From Desulfobacter sp. (GTDB lineage Bacteria > Desulfobacterota > Desulfobacteria > Desulfobacterales > Desulfobacteraceae), in contig CP054837.1 in assembly GCA_028768525.1 (NCBI GenBank), positions 3,143,501 through 3,207,500 on the forward strand: a DNA stretch of 64,000 bases. The letters run 5' to 3'. The first letter of the stretch is position 1; every line of letters starts with the position of its first letter. The position numbers and the translations under genes were made by a program. The notes under the pieces were generated by a model. That model searched no databases and was not told the DNA's origin. It saw only the letters and a program-made list of their open reading frames with translations. Below, piece after piece: positions 25,596 to 33,894 of the stretch.

Positions 25596-28030
25596 ATAAA
25601 AACGAAGTAACCAAAGAATACAGCGCGGACTCCATTAAAATACTGGAAGGCCTTGAGGCCGTCCGCAAACGCCCCTCCATGTATATCGGCAACGTGGACC
25701 TGGAAGGGCTCCACCACCTGGTATACGAGGTGGTGGACAACTGCATTGACGAGGCCATGGCCGGCCATTGCGACACCGTACTCATTACCATCCACGAAGA
25801 CGGAAAGGTCAGTGTGGAGGATAACGGCCGCGGCATCCCCGTGGAAATGCATGAAACCGAAAATATTCCGGCCTGCGAAGTGGTCATGACCAAGCTCCAT
25901 GCCGGCGGTAAATTCGACAAGGACGCCTACAAGGTGTCCGGCGGCCTCCACGGCGTGGGTATTTCCGTTGTAAATGCCCTTTCCGACCATCTGGTCATGG
26001 AGGTGTACAAAAATGGAAAAATCTACCATCAGTCCTATTCCAAGGGCAATAAGCTCACGGAACTGGAAATCAAAGGTGACACCGTAAAACGGGGAACAAA
26101 AATTATCTTTCACCCCGATTTCACGGTGATGAACCCCAACGAGTTCATTTACGAAACCCTGTCCCGCCGTATGCGTGAGCTGGCCTTCCTCAACAAAGGG
26201 GTCAGAATCGTTATTGAAGACGAACGCTCGGCCCAGAAGGATGATTTCCATTACGAAGGCGGCATCGTCTCCTTCGTGGAATACCTGAACCGTTCCTGCA
26301 CCGCCCTCCACGAGCCCATTCACATCGAAGGGGATAAAAAGGATGTGCAGATCGAGGTGGCCATTCAGTACAATGACACCTTCAAGGAAAAACTCTACTC
26401 CTTTGCCAACAACATCCGCACCATCGAAGGCGGTTTCCACGTTTCCGGTTTTAAGGGCGCGCTGACCCGTACCGTCAACGCCTACATCTCCGGGAACAAC
26501 AACCTGCCCAAGAACATGCAGAACATCAAGATCGGCGGGGACGACATGCGGGAAGGCCTGGCTGTGATCATTTCGGTCAAGCTCATGGAGCCCCAGTTCG
26601 AGGGCCAGACCAAGACCAAGCTGGGCAACAATGAAGTCAAAGGCATTGTGGAATCCCTGCTCAATGAAAAACTGGCCGAATACCTGGAGGAAAACCCCGG
26701 GGTGGCCAGAAAAATCATTGCCAAGGCCGTGGATGCGGCAAGGGCCCGGGATGCCGCCAAACGCGCCCGGGAACTGGCCCGTAAAAAAGGCACCCTCCTG
26801 GACGCCTCACTTCCCGGCAAACTGGCCGAATGCCAGTACGCGGATCCGGCCGAACGCGAACTTTTCCTGGTCGAGGGCGACTCCGCAGGCGGCTCGGCCA
26901 AACAGGGCCGCGACCGCCGGTTCCAGGCCATTCTCCCCCTCAAGGGCAAAATCCTCAACGTGGAAAAGGCCCGGTTCGACAAGATCCTGAGAAGCGATGA
27001 GATTAAAAATATCTTTACGGTCCTTGGCACCGGTGCCGGCCGTGAAGAGTTTGATATTGAAAAGATCCGTTACCACAAGGTCGTTATCATGACCGACGCC
27101 GACGTGGACGGTTCCCATATCCGGACCCTGCTCCTCACCTTTTTCTACCGCCAGATGCCGGATCTGATCTCCAGGGGGTATCTCTATATTGCCCAGCCGC
27201 CCCTCTTCAGGGTGGGGTCACGCAAAAGCGGGGTATACCTGAAAAACGAAGATGAATATGCCACCTACCTGGTCCGCAGGATATCTTCCCAGAAGAACCT
27301 GGTACTCAACGCCGCAGAAGATGAGGAAGCGGTTATGAAACAGGAGCCCCTGTCCGAAGAGGAATTCTACAGCTTCCTCCAGGATATGAATGCCTATTTC
27401 GAGGCCCTGAACCTTCTGCGCCGCCGGGATTTTGATACGGATCTTCTCTTTACCCTCATCAGCGAGGGCGTCAGCTCCAAGATTTTCCTGGAAGACAGGC
27501 AAAAACTTGAAACCCTGGCCACCAAACTGCCCGCTGACAAATACCGGGCCGGGGAGATTGAGTTTGATGCGGAAAGAGGAATATACGAAATGGATATTCT
27601 GGACGAATCCGGCCAGACCAAGCTCCTGAGGGTCGGCCGTGAAATCCTGTCCACCTCTGATTACCAGAGGATGCGCGCCGCCTACGACAAAATCAAAGAT
27701 AAAGACTGCGCCCCGTTTGCCCTATATTCAAAACAGGCCGATGCCAAGACCGTCAACACGGTGGACAACCTGGAAGACCTGCACGGCTTTATAATGGCCG
27801 AGGCCAAAAAAGGCATCAACATCCAGCGGTACAAAGGCCTGGGTGAAATGAACGCCGACCAGCTGTGGGAAACCACCATGAATCCGGAAAAACGCATCAT
27901 GCTCAAGGTGGACATCGAGGACGCCGAAAAGGCCGACGAAATATTTACCCTGCTCATGGGTGAAGAAGTCGAACCCCGGCGGAATTTCATCCAGAAGCAT
28001 GCCCTTGAGGTGTCATCCCTGGATTATTAA
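25592..28030 (+). CDS. gyrB: DNA gyrase subunit B
   Basis: An 812-residue type IIA topoisomerase subunit. The GHKL ATPase domain holds VVDNCIDEAMAG, EDNGRGIPVE and GGLHGVG. The transducer is followed by the TOPRIM domain with EGDSAGGSAKQGRDR and TDADVDGSHIRTLL, and the C-terminus has RYKGLGEMNADQLWETTMNP. It introduces negative supercoils together with GyrA. The length is typical of gram-negative GyrB with a moderate insert (about 804 residues in E. coli). The gene overlaps dnaN by 4 bases and ends 25 bases before a strong terminator. Codon use is markedly G+C-richer than in the preceding EPS genes. Confidence 0.98.
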   Translation: MNKNEVTKEYSADSIKILEGLEAVRKRPSMYIGNVDLEGLHHLVYEVVDNCIDEAMAGHCDTVLITIHEDGKVSVEDNGRGIPVEMHETENIPACEVVMTKLHAGGKFDKDAYKVSGGLHGVGISVVNALSDHLVMEVYKNGKIYHQSYSKGNKLTELEIKGDTVKRGTKIIFHPDFTVMNPNEFIYETLSRRMRELAFLNKGVRIVIEDERSAQKDDFHYEGGIVSFVEYLNRSCTALHEPIHIEGDKKDVQIEVAIQYNDTFKEKLYSFANNIRTIEGGFHVSGFKGALTRTVNAYISGNNNLPKNMQNIKIGGDDMREGLAVIISVKLMEPQFEGQTKTKLGNNEVKGIVESLLNEKLAEYLEENPGVARKIIAKAVDAARARDAAKRARELARKKGTLLDASLPGKLAECQYADPAERELFLVEGDSAGGSAKQGRDRRFQAILPLKGKILNVEKARFDKILRSDEIKNIFTVLGTGAGREEFDIEKIRYHKVVIMTDADVDGSHIRTLLLTFFYRQMPDLISRGYLYIAQPPLFRVGSRKSGVYLKNEDEYATYLVRRISSQKNLVLNAAEDEEAVMKQEPLSEEEFYSFLQDMNAYFEALNLLRRRDFDTDLLFTLISEGVSSKIFLEDRQKLETLATKLPADKYRAGEIEFDAERGIYEMDILDESGQTKLLRVGREILSTSDYQRMRAAYDKIKDKDCAPFALYSKQADAKTVNTVDNLEDLHGFIMAEAKKGINIQRYKGLGEMNADQLWETTMNPEKRIMLKVDIEDAEKADEIFTLLMGEEVEPRRNFIQKHALEVSSLDY

Positions 28031-28054
28031 TTCAGTCATTCTATTTATACAAAG

Positions 28055-28100
28055 AGAGGTGGGTTTCGGGAGGTATATCCCCGTACCCGCCTCTTTTTTT
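28055..28100 (+). terminator. Rho-independent terminator of dnaN-gyrB
   Basis: AGAGGTGGGT at 28055-28064 pairs with ACCCGCCTCT at 28085-28094 (one G-T wobble), followed directly by a run of T to 28100. It lies 25 bases after the gyrB stop. Confidence 0.85.
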
Positions 28101-28221
28101 GTGCGGATTCATCCCTTCGCCGCAGCCTCCGGCGGAATGAAATAAATTGATTTAGCAATAAATATGATTTATTATGTGAATATAATTTATTTCTCTTCCT
28201 GAAAAGGAGAAAGGAGGCCCC

Positions 28222-28881
28222 ATGACAAGATCCATTCATCAAATCATTGACGAACAGATCAAACGGTGGGAGATGGCCAAACATACCTCGCCGGAACGCA
28301 TCGACACCTGCCGCGTGATTACCATTTCACGGGAATGCGGCAGCCGGGGGCACGAAGTTGCACAGAAACTGGCCGAAAAAATAGGATTCGACCTTTTCCA
28401 CAATGAAATCCTTGAAGCCATGATCCAGTCCTCCCAAACCACAAAAAACCTGCTGGAAACCCTGGATGAAAAAGCCATGAATGTGGTGGACGACATTGTC
28501 TCCAATTTTGTCAATGAACACCACCTCTGGCCGGACGAGTATTCAAAGCTGCTCCTCAAAATTCTCAACACCGTGGGCAGACACGGAAATGCAGTTATCC
28601 TCGGACGGGGTGCCAATTTTGCCCTTGAAAAAATACATGCCCTGAAAATAAGGATCGTTGCGCCTGAAAAGATTCGCAGGGAATATATCCAGCGCAACCG
28701 TGACATGAATGCCGATAATGCCTGGAAATATATGAACAGCACCGACGCCAACAGAATCGCCTTTGTTAAACGGTATTTTAATGCAGACGCCGCCAATCCT
28801 GAAAACTACGATATGGTCCTGAACACCGGCACCCTGTCCGTGGATAAAACTGTGGCGACAATCTGCTGCGCCATCCAATAG
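28222..28881 (+). CDS. Cytidylate kinase-like family protein
   Basis: A 219-residue P-loop nucleotide kinase of the Cytidylate_kin2 type. The motif TISRECGSRGHEVAQKLA (about residues 33-50) replaces the classical Walker A with the family's S-R-(E/Q)-x-G-S-x-G loop. The LGRGANFAL segment and the region after KIRIVAPEKIRREYI, rich in Arg, fit the lid and substrate-binding parts. Close relatives are common as stand-alone genes in deltaproteobacteria and are not the essential Cmk; the substrate is undetermined. AAAGGAGG lies just upstream of the ATG. It is a monocistronic gene between two terminator-like hairpins. Confidence 0.88.
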   Translation: MTRSIHQIIDEQIKRWEMAKHTSPERIDTCRVITISRECGSRGHEVAQKLAEKIGFDLFHNEILEAMIQSSQTTKNLLETLDEKAMNVVDDIVSNFVNEHHLWPDEYSKLLLKILNTVGRHGNAVILGRGANFALEKIHALKIRIVAPEKIRREYIQRNRDMNADNAWKYMNSTDANRIAFVKRYFNADAANPENYDMVLNTGTLSVDKTVATICCAIQ

Positions 28882-28886
28882 CCTCT

Positions 28887-28914
28887 GCCGGCCTGCGGGT
28901 GATCGCGGGCCGGC
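28887..28914 (+). terminator. GC-rich hairpin after the cytidylate kinase-like gene
   Basis: GCCGGCC at 28887-28893 pairs with GGCCGGC at 28908-28914 and extends inward by a wobble and three G-C pairs. It begins 5 bases after the stop. The following U-run is poor (AACTTCATTTT), so termination may be partial. Confidence 0.5.
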
Positions 28915-29277
28915 AACTTCATTTTACCTGCAGATAGTTGTTCTGCCCGTATAAAACATATCTCAAATTGCGATTTATCCATGATTACTTATGGTTATCG
29001 TGACTCGTTAAACTGTTTTTTTCTGCCTTTTAATTAAAAAAAACTAAAATTAGTTATTTTTTTCTGTAAGAACTAGGTAGATTTACCTATTGCTTTTTTA
29101 TAGCTTCTTTACTAATTGACTATTTTTAAATGTTAACAGTGTTTAATTGCCGTGCCATTACCCCGACGGATGGAATGTAATTAAAAGGGCGGAGCTCTGC
29201 TTACTTACCATATAACTCTTCGGCGGTTAACAGGCGGTTAAGATGTCAAAATTAGAGTTCGAACCCATGAGGCTGCT
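28915..29277 (+). other. Non-coding leader region of the pilus operon
   Basis: This 363-base A+T-rich stretch has no convincing gene. It contains a 6-bp inverted repeat (TAGGTA/TACCTA, 29074-29089), a near-palindrome AACTAAAATTAGTT (29042-29055) followed by T residues, and, just before the mshI start, a 12-codon frame beginning at the ATG at 29243 whose TGA overlaps the mshI GTG start. I looked for the c-di-GMP riboswitch consensus common near pilus genes and did not find it. The promoter for the msh operon is presumably here but was not identified. Confidence 0.4.
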
Positions 29278-31080
29278 GTGAAAATTTCACAAGATCTAAG
29301 CTCAACAGAAAAACTTCTCGATACCATCCGGGGGGATGCACCGCCTCCTGCCGCATCTGCACCTGAAACCCGGGTGCCCAGACCCGAGCCCCGGGGGGGT
29401 GCCAATATTAAGACCAACATAAAGCACAACCTATGTGCCGGCGTGCATATCGGCAGCAGTACCCTTTCCCTGGTGCTCACCGGGGAGCAGAAGCAGGGGG
29501 GCCGAAAGGAAGTGGTGAAATGGGAGGTGATCCCCTTTCCAGACCATATGGAGTTTAAAAGCAGCCGGTTTTCTTCCTTTCTCGGCGCATCGTTGAATGC
29601 GTTCCTCGGCAAGAAAAAAAATATCTCGGTCTGGGCGTCAATTTCAACCAACCACCTGAAATTGCGAAATCTTATCATTCCCCATGTGGCGGATGCCAAA
29701 ATAGCCAACGCCGCCCTTTGGGGACTGAAAAAAGAAGTCGAAGTCAACCAGGAATCTGAAGTCTTTGATTATGAATTCATCGAAGATACCCGGATCAACG
29801 GTGTCAAAAAGAAAAATGTGGTGGCCTTTACCGGGGATAAAAAAAATATAAACCGGATCCAGGCCATGTTCTCCGCTGCCGGCGTCAACCTGGCCGGCAT
29901 CACCGCCACCCCCTTTGCCATCCAGAACTATATCCTCACCGGCCGCCTCGATACCGGCAGCGATCCCATCGTCGTGGTCAATGTCCGCCGGTACAGGTCT
30001 GAAATATTCTGCCTCTCCAACAATGGCATCCTGGTGGCCAGGAGCATTAAAACCGGTTCCTACAGCCTGGTGGAAAATTACCTGGAAGCTGCCGTGGGCA
30101 GCACCGGACCGGTACAGGCGGACGTCCCGGCCCTGCTGGCTGTCCGCACCGCCCATGACAGCCCGGATTTCGAGCCCATGGAAGGCCCGGCCTCCCGCCT
30201 CATCGGCAAGATCCAGCGTACCGGGGAATATTGTTCAAATATGTACCTGTCCAACGAACCCATATCCCGGTACTATTTTTTCGGTGAAACAGACAATTGC
30301 CCGGCTTTCAATACCTTTGCCTCTGAAATGATTGTGGACAGGACCGCGTCATTTACCCCCACCGATAATGACATCGCCGCCGTAGGCGTCAAGCTCCCAA
30401 CCGACGCCCAGGCCAGAAACGGCATTATCCCGGCCCTGGGCCTGGCCCTGTCCAACAATGACTATACCCCGAATTTTCTGTACACCTACCTTGAAAAAGA
30501 AGTTGAAAACAGGGCCAAAAAGCTGAACCGTGGCATCGTCGCCGCCGGCATTGCCGGTTTGCTGATCTGCGGCGGGATCTGGTTCTACATGGACCGTATT
30601 GAGAATAAGGAAGTGGCCAAACGCACCGCCGTGGAAAAGGAACTGGCCGGATTTACAAAATCCGTAACCCAGGATGTCCTGAACAAAAGAATTGGTGATG
30701 CCAGGAAACATATGGCGTTTATCAGCCAATATGTCAGCGATTACATCTCCCTGGCCGTGGTCAATGAAATCTGCACCCTCACCCCGGCCAACATCTCCAT
30801 TGTTTCCCTGGATGCGGATCTGAAAGATAAAGCCCCGGCAAAAACCGGTAAAAAAGGGGCGGGTAAAGCACCGGCCAAAGACACGGCCCATAAAAAATAC
30901 CTGAAGATCCAGGGGATTGTCTCGGCAGAATTTACATCACTGGAATCCTCCCTCACCGGCTATGTATTCAAACTGGGCGATTCCCCGCTCTTCGGGGAAA
31001 TCGATCTGGAAAACAAAAAAGTGGAACAGGCCGGTGAAAACAGCGTCCTGAAATTCACCGCAAATATGGAGATACTCTAA
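29278..31080 (+). CDS. mshI: MshI-like pilus assembly protein (PilM-PilN fusion type)
   Basis: A 600-residue protein. Residues ~50-370 form an actin-like ATPase domain of the PilM type (start CAGVHIGSSTLSLVLTG, then ALWGLKKEVEV and AGVNLAGITATPFAIQNY). One membrane segment (about 418-438, VAAGIAGLLICGGIWFYM) leads into a PilN-like periplasmic coiled coil and alpha/beta domain. The N-terminal 45 residues are Pro/Ala-rich. Combining PilM and PilN functions in one chain resembles MshI or GspL. It anchors the inner-membrane platform of the MSHA-type pilus. It starts at a GTG with GAGG 6 bases upstream. Its stop is shared with the next gene's start (TAATG), so translation is coupled. Confidence 0.8.
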   Translation: MKISQDLSSTEKLLDTIRGDAPPPAASAPETRVPRPEPRGGANIKTNIKHNLCAGVHIGSSTLSLVLTGEQKQGGRKEVVKWEVIPFPDHMEFKSSRFSSFLGASLNAFLGKKKNISVWASISTNHLKLRNLIIPHVADAKIANAALWGLKKEVEVNQESEVFDYEFIEDTRINGVKKKNVVAFTGDKKNINRIQAMFSAAGVNLAGITATPFAIQNYILTGRLDTGSDPIVVVNVRRYRSEIFCLSNNGILVARSIKTGSYSLVENYLEAAVGSTGPVQADVPALLAVRTAHDSPDFEPMEGPASRLIGKIQRTGEYCSNMYLSNEPISRYYFFGETDNCPAFNTFASEMIVDRTASFTPTDNDIAAVGVKLPTDAQARNGIIPALGLALSNNDYTPNFLYTYLEKEVENRAKKLNRGIVAAGIAGLLICGGIWFYMDRIENKEVAKRTAVEKELAGFTKSVTQDVLNKRIGDARKHMAFISQYVSDYISLAVVNEICTLTPANISIVSLDADLKDKAPAKTGKKGAGKAPAKDTAHKKYLKIQGIVSAEFTSLESSLTGYVFKLGDSPLFGEIDLENKKVEQAGENSVLKFTANMEIL

Positions 31081-31655
31081 TGGCAGACAAGGATAAGGAT
31101 AAACTCAAAAAGATATCTCCCCTGACCCTGGGCCTGATCGTGGGGTCGGCCGTTGCAGTGGCTGCCGTTGCCCTGGGGGTGCTCTATCCCCAGTACCGCC
31201 GCATCCAGCTGGTCAAAAAGGACAGGGTGGAAAAGACCATCCGCCTGGAGGAGCAGAAACGGCTCTTCCCCATCTACGCCCAGGCCGACCGCCTGGCCAA
31301 TAGAGAGTTTGAGCCCCAGCTTCCCTGTCCTGAAAGAGAGGCCATGCCCAGGAATGAGATTACCACCCTGTCCACGGTATTTAATAATATCGCCATGAAG
31401 GGGGGGATGACCCTTGAGGAAAACAGCCTGGACATCAGCGGCCTTGACCGGGAATCCGGCATCCTCTCCATGGATGTCAAACTCAAAGGCGGGTTGTTCA
31501 ATTTCAGGGAATGCCTGATCCTCCTTGCAGAGCTGCCCTATTTCAAGGGCATCGAAAATATTGATATTACCACAGACCAGAGCAATGTCAGGCAGTGCGG
31601 GGCAACGCTGAAAATTGCCGTCGAGAAAAACCAGACCCCCAAGGGGAACAGCTAA
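31080..31655 (+). CDS. mshJ: MshJ-like (PilO-type) pilus platform protein
   Basis: A 191-residue protein with a short charged cytoplasmic N-terminus and one membrane segment (about residues 17-37). A coiled coil and a small periplasmic ferredoxin-like domain (MDVKLKGGLFNFRECLILLA, truncated in PilO fashion) follow. The architecture and place directly after the PilM/N-type protein and before the PilP/GspC-like gene identify it as the PilO/GspM equivalent of the MSHA system. It should pair with the MshI-like protein in the inner-membrane alignment complex. The start overlaps the mshI stop (TAATG). Assignment is by position and topology more than by residue conservation. Confidence 0.72.
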   Translation: MADKDKDKLKKISPLTLGLIVGSAVAVAAVALGVLYPQYRRIQLVKKDRVEKTIRLEEQKRLFPIYAQADRLANREFEPQLPCPEREAMPRNEITTLSTVFNNIAMKGGMTLEENSLDISGLDRESGILSMDVKLKGGLFNFRECLILLAELPYFKGIENIDITTDQSNVRQCGATLKIAVEKNQTPKGNS

Positions 31656-31658
31656 ACC

Positions 31659-32162
31659 ATGAATAAACGAGAAAAGATCATTATTTTTCTGGCCGGGCTA
31701 ATGGCCCTCTATGGAGCCCTGGACTATTTTGTACTGGGTAAAAAGAGTTCAGCCACAGGGGAAGAGGATAAAATAAAGGCTGCCGTACAGCAGACCGACG
31801 CCTTTGCCGCTGCGGCCACGGCCCAACTCACGGCAATGGTCACCCAGAATAAGGGAAAGAACCTCACCTATACAAAGAAGATGGCCGAAACCCCCTGGCC
31901 CCGGGATCCATTTATCGTTCACACCGGCACGGATAAAACCGTTGACCAGGAGGAGATCAATCCCGCCGACCTGCCTGAAATCATATATTCTGGTTACATC
32001 CGGGCGGGCGCCGCAGTCCTCGCGGTCATCAACGGGATGGAATACACGGTGGGCGAACTGGTTGCCGATATCGGATATAAGGTCCATAATATAACCCCCT
32101 CCAAGGTGGTCCTATTAACCGAATCCAACAAACAGATCACAATTTACTTGCAGGAAGATTAA
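31659..32162 (+). CDS. MshK-like (PilP/GspC-type) pilus assembly protein
   Basis: A 167-residue protein with an N-terminal membrane segment (about residues 7-25, IIIFLAGLMALYGALDYFV) and a C-terminal beta domain. The sequence YSGYIRAGAAVLAVINGMEY, then GELVADIGYKVHNITPSKV, is the HR/PDZ-like fold of PilP and GspC, which contacts the secretin from the inner membrane. The segment WPRDPF is the usual pre-domain motif of the family. It lies 3 bases after mshJ and 12 before the secretin. Together they form the trans-envelope connection of the pilus machine. Confidence 0.75.
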   Translation: MNKREKIIIFLAGLMALYGALDYFVLGKKSSATGEEDKIKAAVQQTDAFAAAATAQLTAMVTQNKGKNLTYTKKMAETPWPRDPFIVHTGTDKTVDQEEINPADLPEIIYSGYIRAGAAVLAVINGMEYTVGELVADIGYKVHNITPSKVVLLTESNKQITIYLQED

Positions 32163-32186
32163 ATCCAACAGGCGATGGGAATAAAA

Positions 32187-33872
32187 ATGAAAAAGAGCTT
32201 ACAAATCTGTATCATAGTACTGATGACCATGTTTTTGATCTCCGGTTGCAAAACCACGGAAAAAAAGGCGGAAAAACCGGACCGTTTTGAAAAATGGCGG
32301 GTTCTGGCCGAAGATTCCCCCAAGCTCACCCCGGACCCCAGGCCCATGACTGAAAAGCTGGACAGGGATGCCGAGGAAATTGTCAGAGCCCTTGAAGAAA
32401 AGCAAGAGGCAGAAGCCGTACCAGCCAAACCCCCCGTCAAACCCCTGCCCAAAATACGCCTGACCATGAAGATGCACGACGTACCTGTGGCCGTTCTTTT
32501 GCGGACCCTGGCCCGGGCCGCCGACCTCAACATCATGATCAATGAAACCGTCACCGGGCAGGCCAAAATTAACATTGTCAACATTCCCTGGAACCAGGCC
32601 TTTGAAGGGCTGCTGTCCACCTACGGGTTAACCTACAAATGGAGTGGTGACATCCTGCGGGTTATCACCGTGGAAGACCTGAACAAGGAAATTGCCCTCA
32701 TGGAGGCCACCCAAAAATTTCAGAAATCCAAAAAAGAGCACGCCTTGGCCCTGAGGGAAATTGCCCGCAAGGCCGAGAAGCTTGAACCCCTGGTCACCCG
32801 GGTGGTAAAAATAAACTTTGCCAATATATGTTCCCTGAGGGAAAATCTTGAAAAATATCTAAAGTCTAACTTTAAGGAAACTGAACTGAAGAAAGCCTCC
32901 ATGGAAAGCGGGAAAAGTAAAACAGCTTCTTCAGACAGCTCAGAAGGATTTAGAGGGGCTATTCTTAAGGATATGAATACCAACTCCCTGATCATCCACG
33001 CCACAAAAGCCGACATACAAAAGATCATGCCCATCATCGCCAAACTGGACCGGCCCAACCGCCAGATTCTCATCGAGGCCCACATTGTAGAAGCGACTTC
33101 GGAAACGGCCAAGGAACTGGGCATCCAATGGGGCGGCCTGGGTGAGGTATCCCAGAGCAACGGCACCAAACGCCACTCCATCGGCGGCGGTCAGTTCACG
33201 GATTTCAGCCAGAGTTTGCGGGATTCCGACGGTAACAACCAGGCCTATGATCCCACAGATGGCAGCATCGTGAATTTCCCGGTCGACGTGGCCGCATCCG
33301 GCATGTCCCTGGGGGTCATGACCCAGAAAATCGGGGAATACGCCCTTTACGCTCAACTTACGGCCCTGGAGGAGGAAGGTGAACTAAACATCCTCTCCAA
33401 ACCCTCCATTACCACCCTGGACCACCGCAAGGCCACCATTGAAAGCGGGGAGGAAGTCCCCTTCCAGACCGTTGAGGACGGAGAGGTTAAGATTGAATGG
33501 CGAAAGGCGGTGATTAGTTTGGACGTCACCCCCCATGTCATTGACAATAAAATCGTTCAGCTTGATATTATTACCCACAAGGATGAACTGGATTTTACCA
33601 AAACCGTCAACGGCAACCCCACCATCATCACCAAAAACGCCCAGACCATGGTTAACCTCTTTGACGGCCAGACCACAGTCATCGGCGGACTGAACAAGGA
33701 AAAGATCGAAGAAGGTGAAAGCGGTGTGCCCTGGCTCAAGGATGTCCCCGGTCTTGGATACATGTTTAAAACCCAGAAGGATGCCGCCGATATGGAAGAG
33801 TTGCTCATTTTCATTACCCCCCACATCCTGGAGGGTAAAAGCGAACTGCCGGCCAAGGTAGCTGCACAATAG
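32187..33872 (+). CDS. mshL: MshL-like secretin (outer-membrane channel)
   Basis: About 561 residues. A lipoprotein signal peptide ends in the lipobox LISGC (Cys near residue 21). An N0/STN domain follows (MHDVPVAVLLRTLARAADLN and NIPWNQAFEGLL), then a secretin N domain (VVKINFANICSLRENL), and the C-terminal secretin barrel domain (EATSETAKELGIQWGG through VPWLKDVPGLGYMFKTQ and ELLIFITPHIL). It forms the ring through which the pilus crosses the outer membrane. The ATG at 32187 was chosen because it starts the signal peptide directly and has GGGA upstream; the frame extends to 32175. It is the fourth gene of the msh operon. Confidence 0.92.
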   Translation: MKKSLQICIIVLMTMFLISGCKTTEKKAEKPDRFEKWRVLAEDSPKLTPDPRPMTEKLDRDAEEIVRALEEKQEAEAVPAKPPVKPLPKIRLTMKMHDVPVAVLLRTLARAADLNIMINETVTGQAKINIVNIPWNQAFEGLLSTYGLTYKWSGDILRVITVEDLNKEIALMEATQKFQKSKKEHALALREIARKAEKLEPLVTRVVKINFANICSLRENLEKYLKSNFKETELKKASMESGKSKTASSDSSEGFRGAILKDMNTNSLIIHATKADIQKIMPIIAKLDRPNRQILIEAHIVEATSETAKELGIQWGGLGEVSQSNGTKRHSIGGGQFTDFSQSLRDSDGNNQAYDPTDGSIVNFPVDVAASGMSLGVMTQKIGEYALYAQLTALEEEGELNILSKPSITTLDHRKATIESGEEVPFQTVEDGEVKIEWRKAVISLDVTPHVIDNKIVQLDIITHKDELDFTKTVNGNPTIITKNAQTMVNLFDGQTTVIGGLNKEKIEEGESGVPWLKDVPGLGYMFKTQKDAADMEELLIFITPHILEGKSELPAKVAAQ

Positions 33873-33894
33873 GGAATTAGGCAGAAAACGTATA

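Noticed and set aside
25322..26440. Long minus-strand ORF (372 codons) antisense to dnaN and gyrB
   Set aside because: It overlaps two strongly conserved genes and has low-complexity composition from the reverse frame; no family features.
28915..29277. c-di-GMP riboswitch before the msh operon
   Set aside because: The conserved GEMM core sequences were not found; only simple inverted repeats are present.
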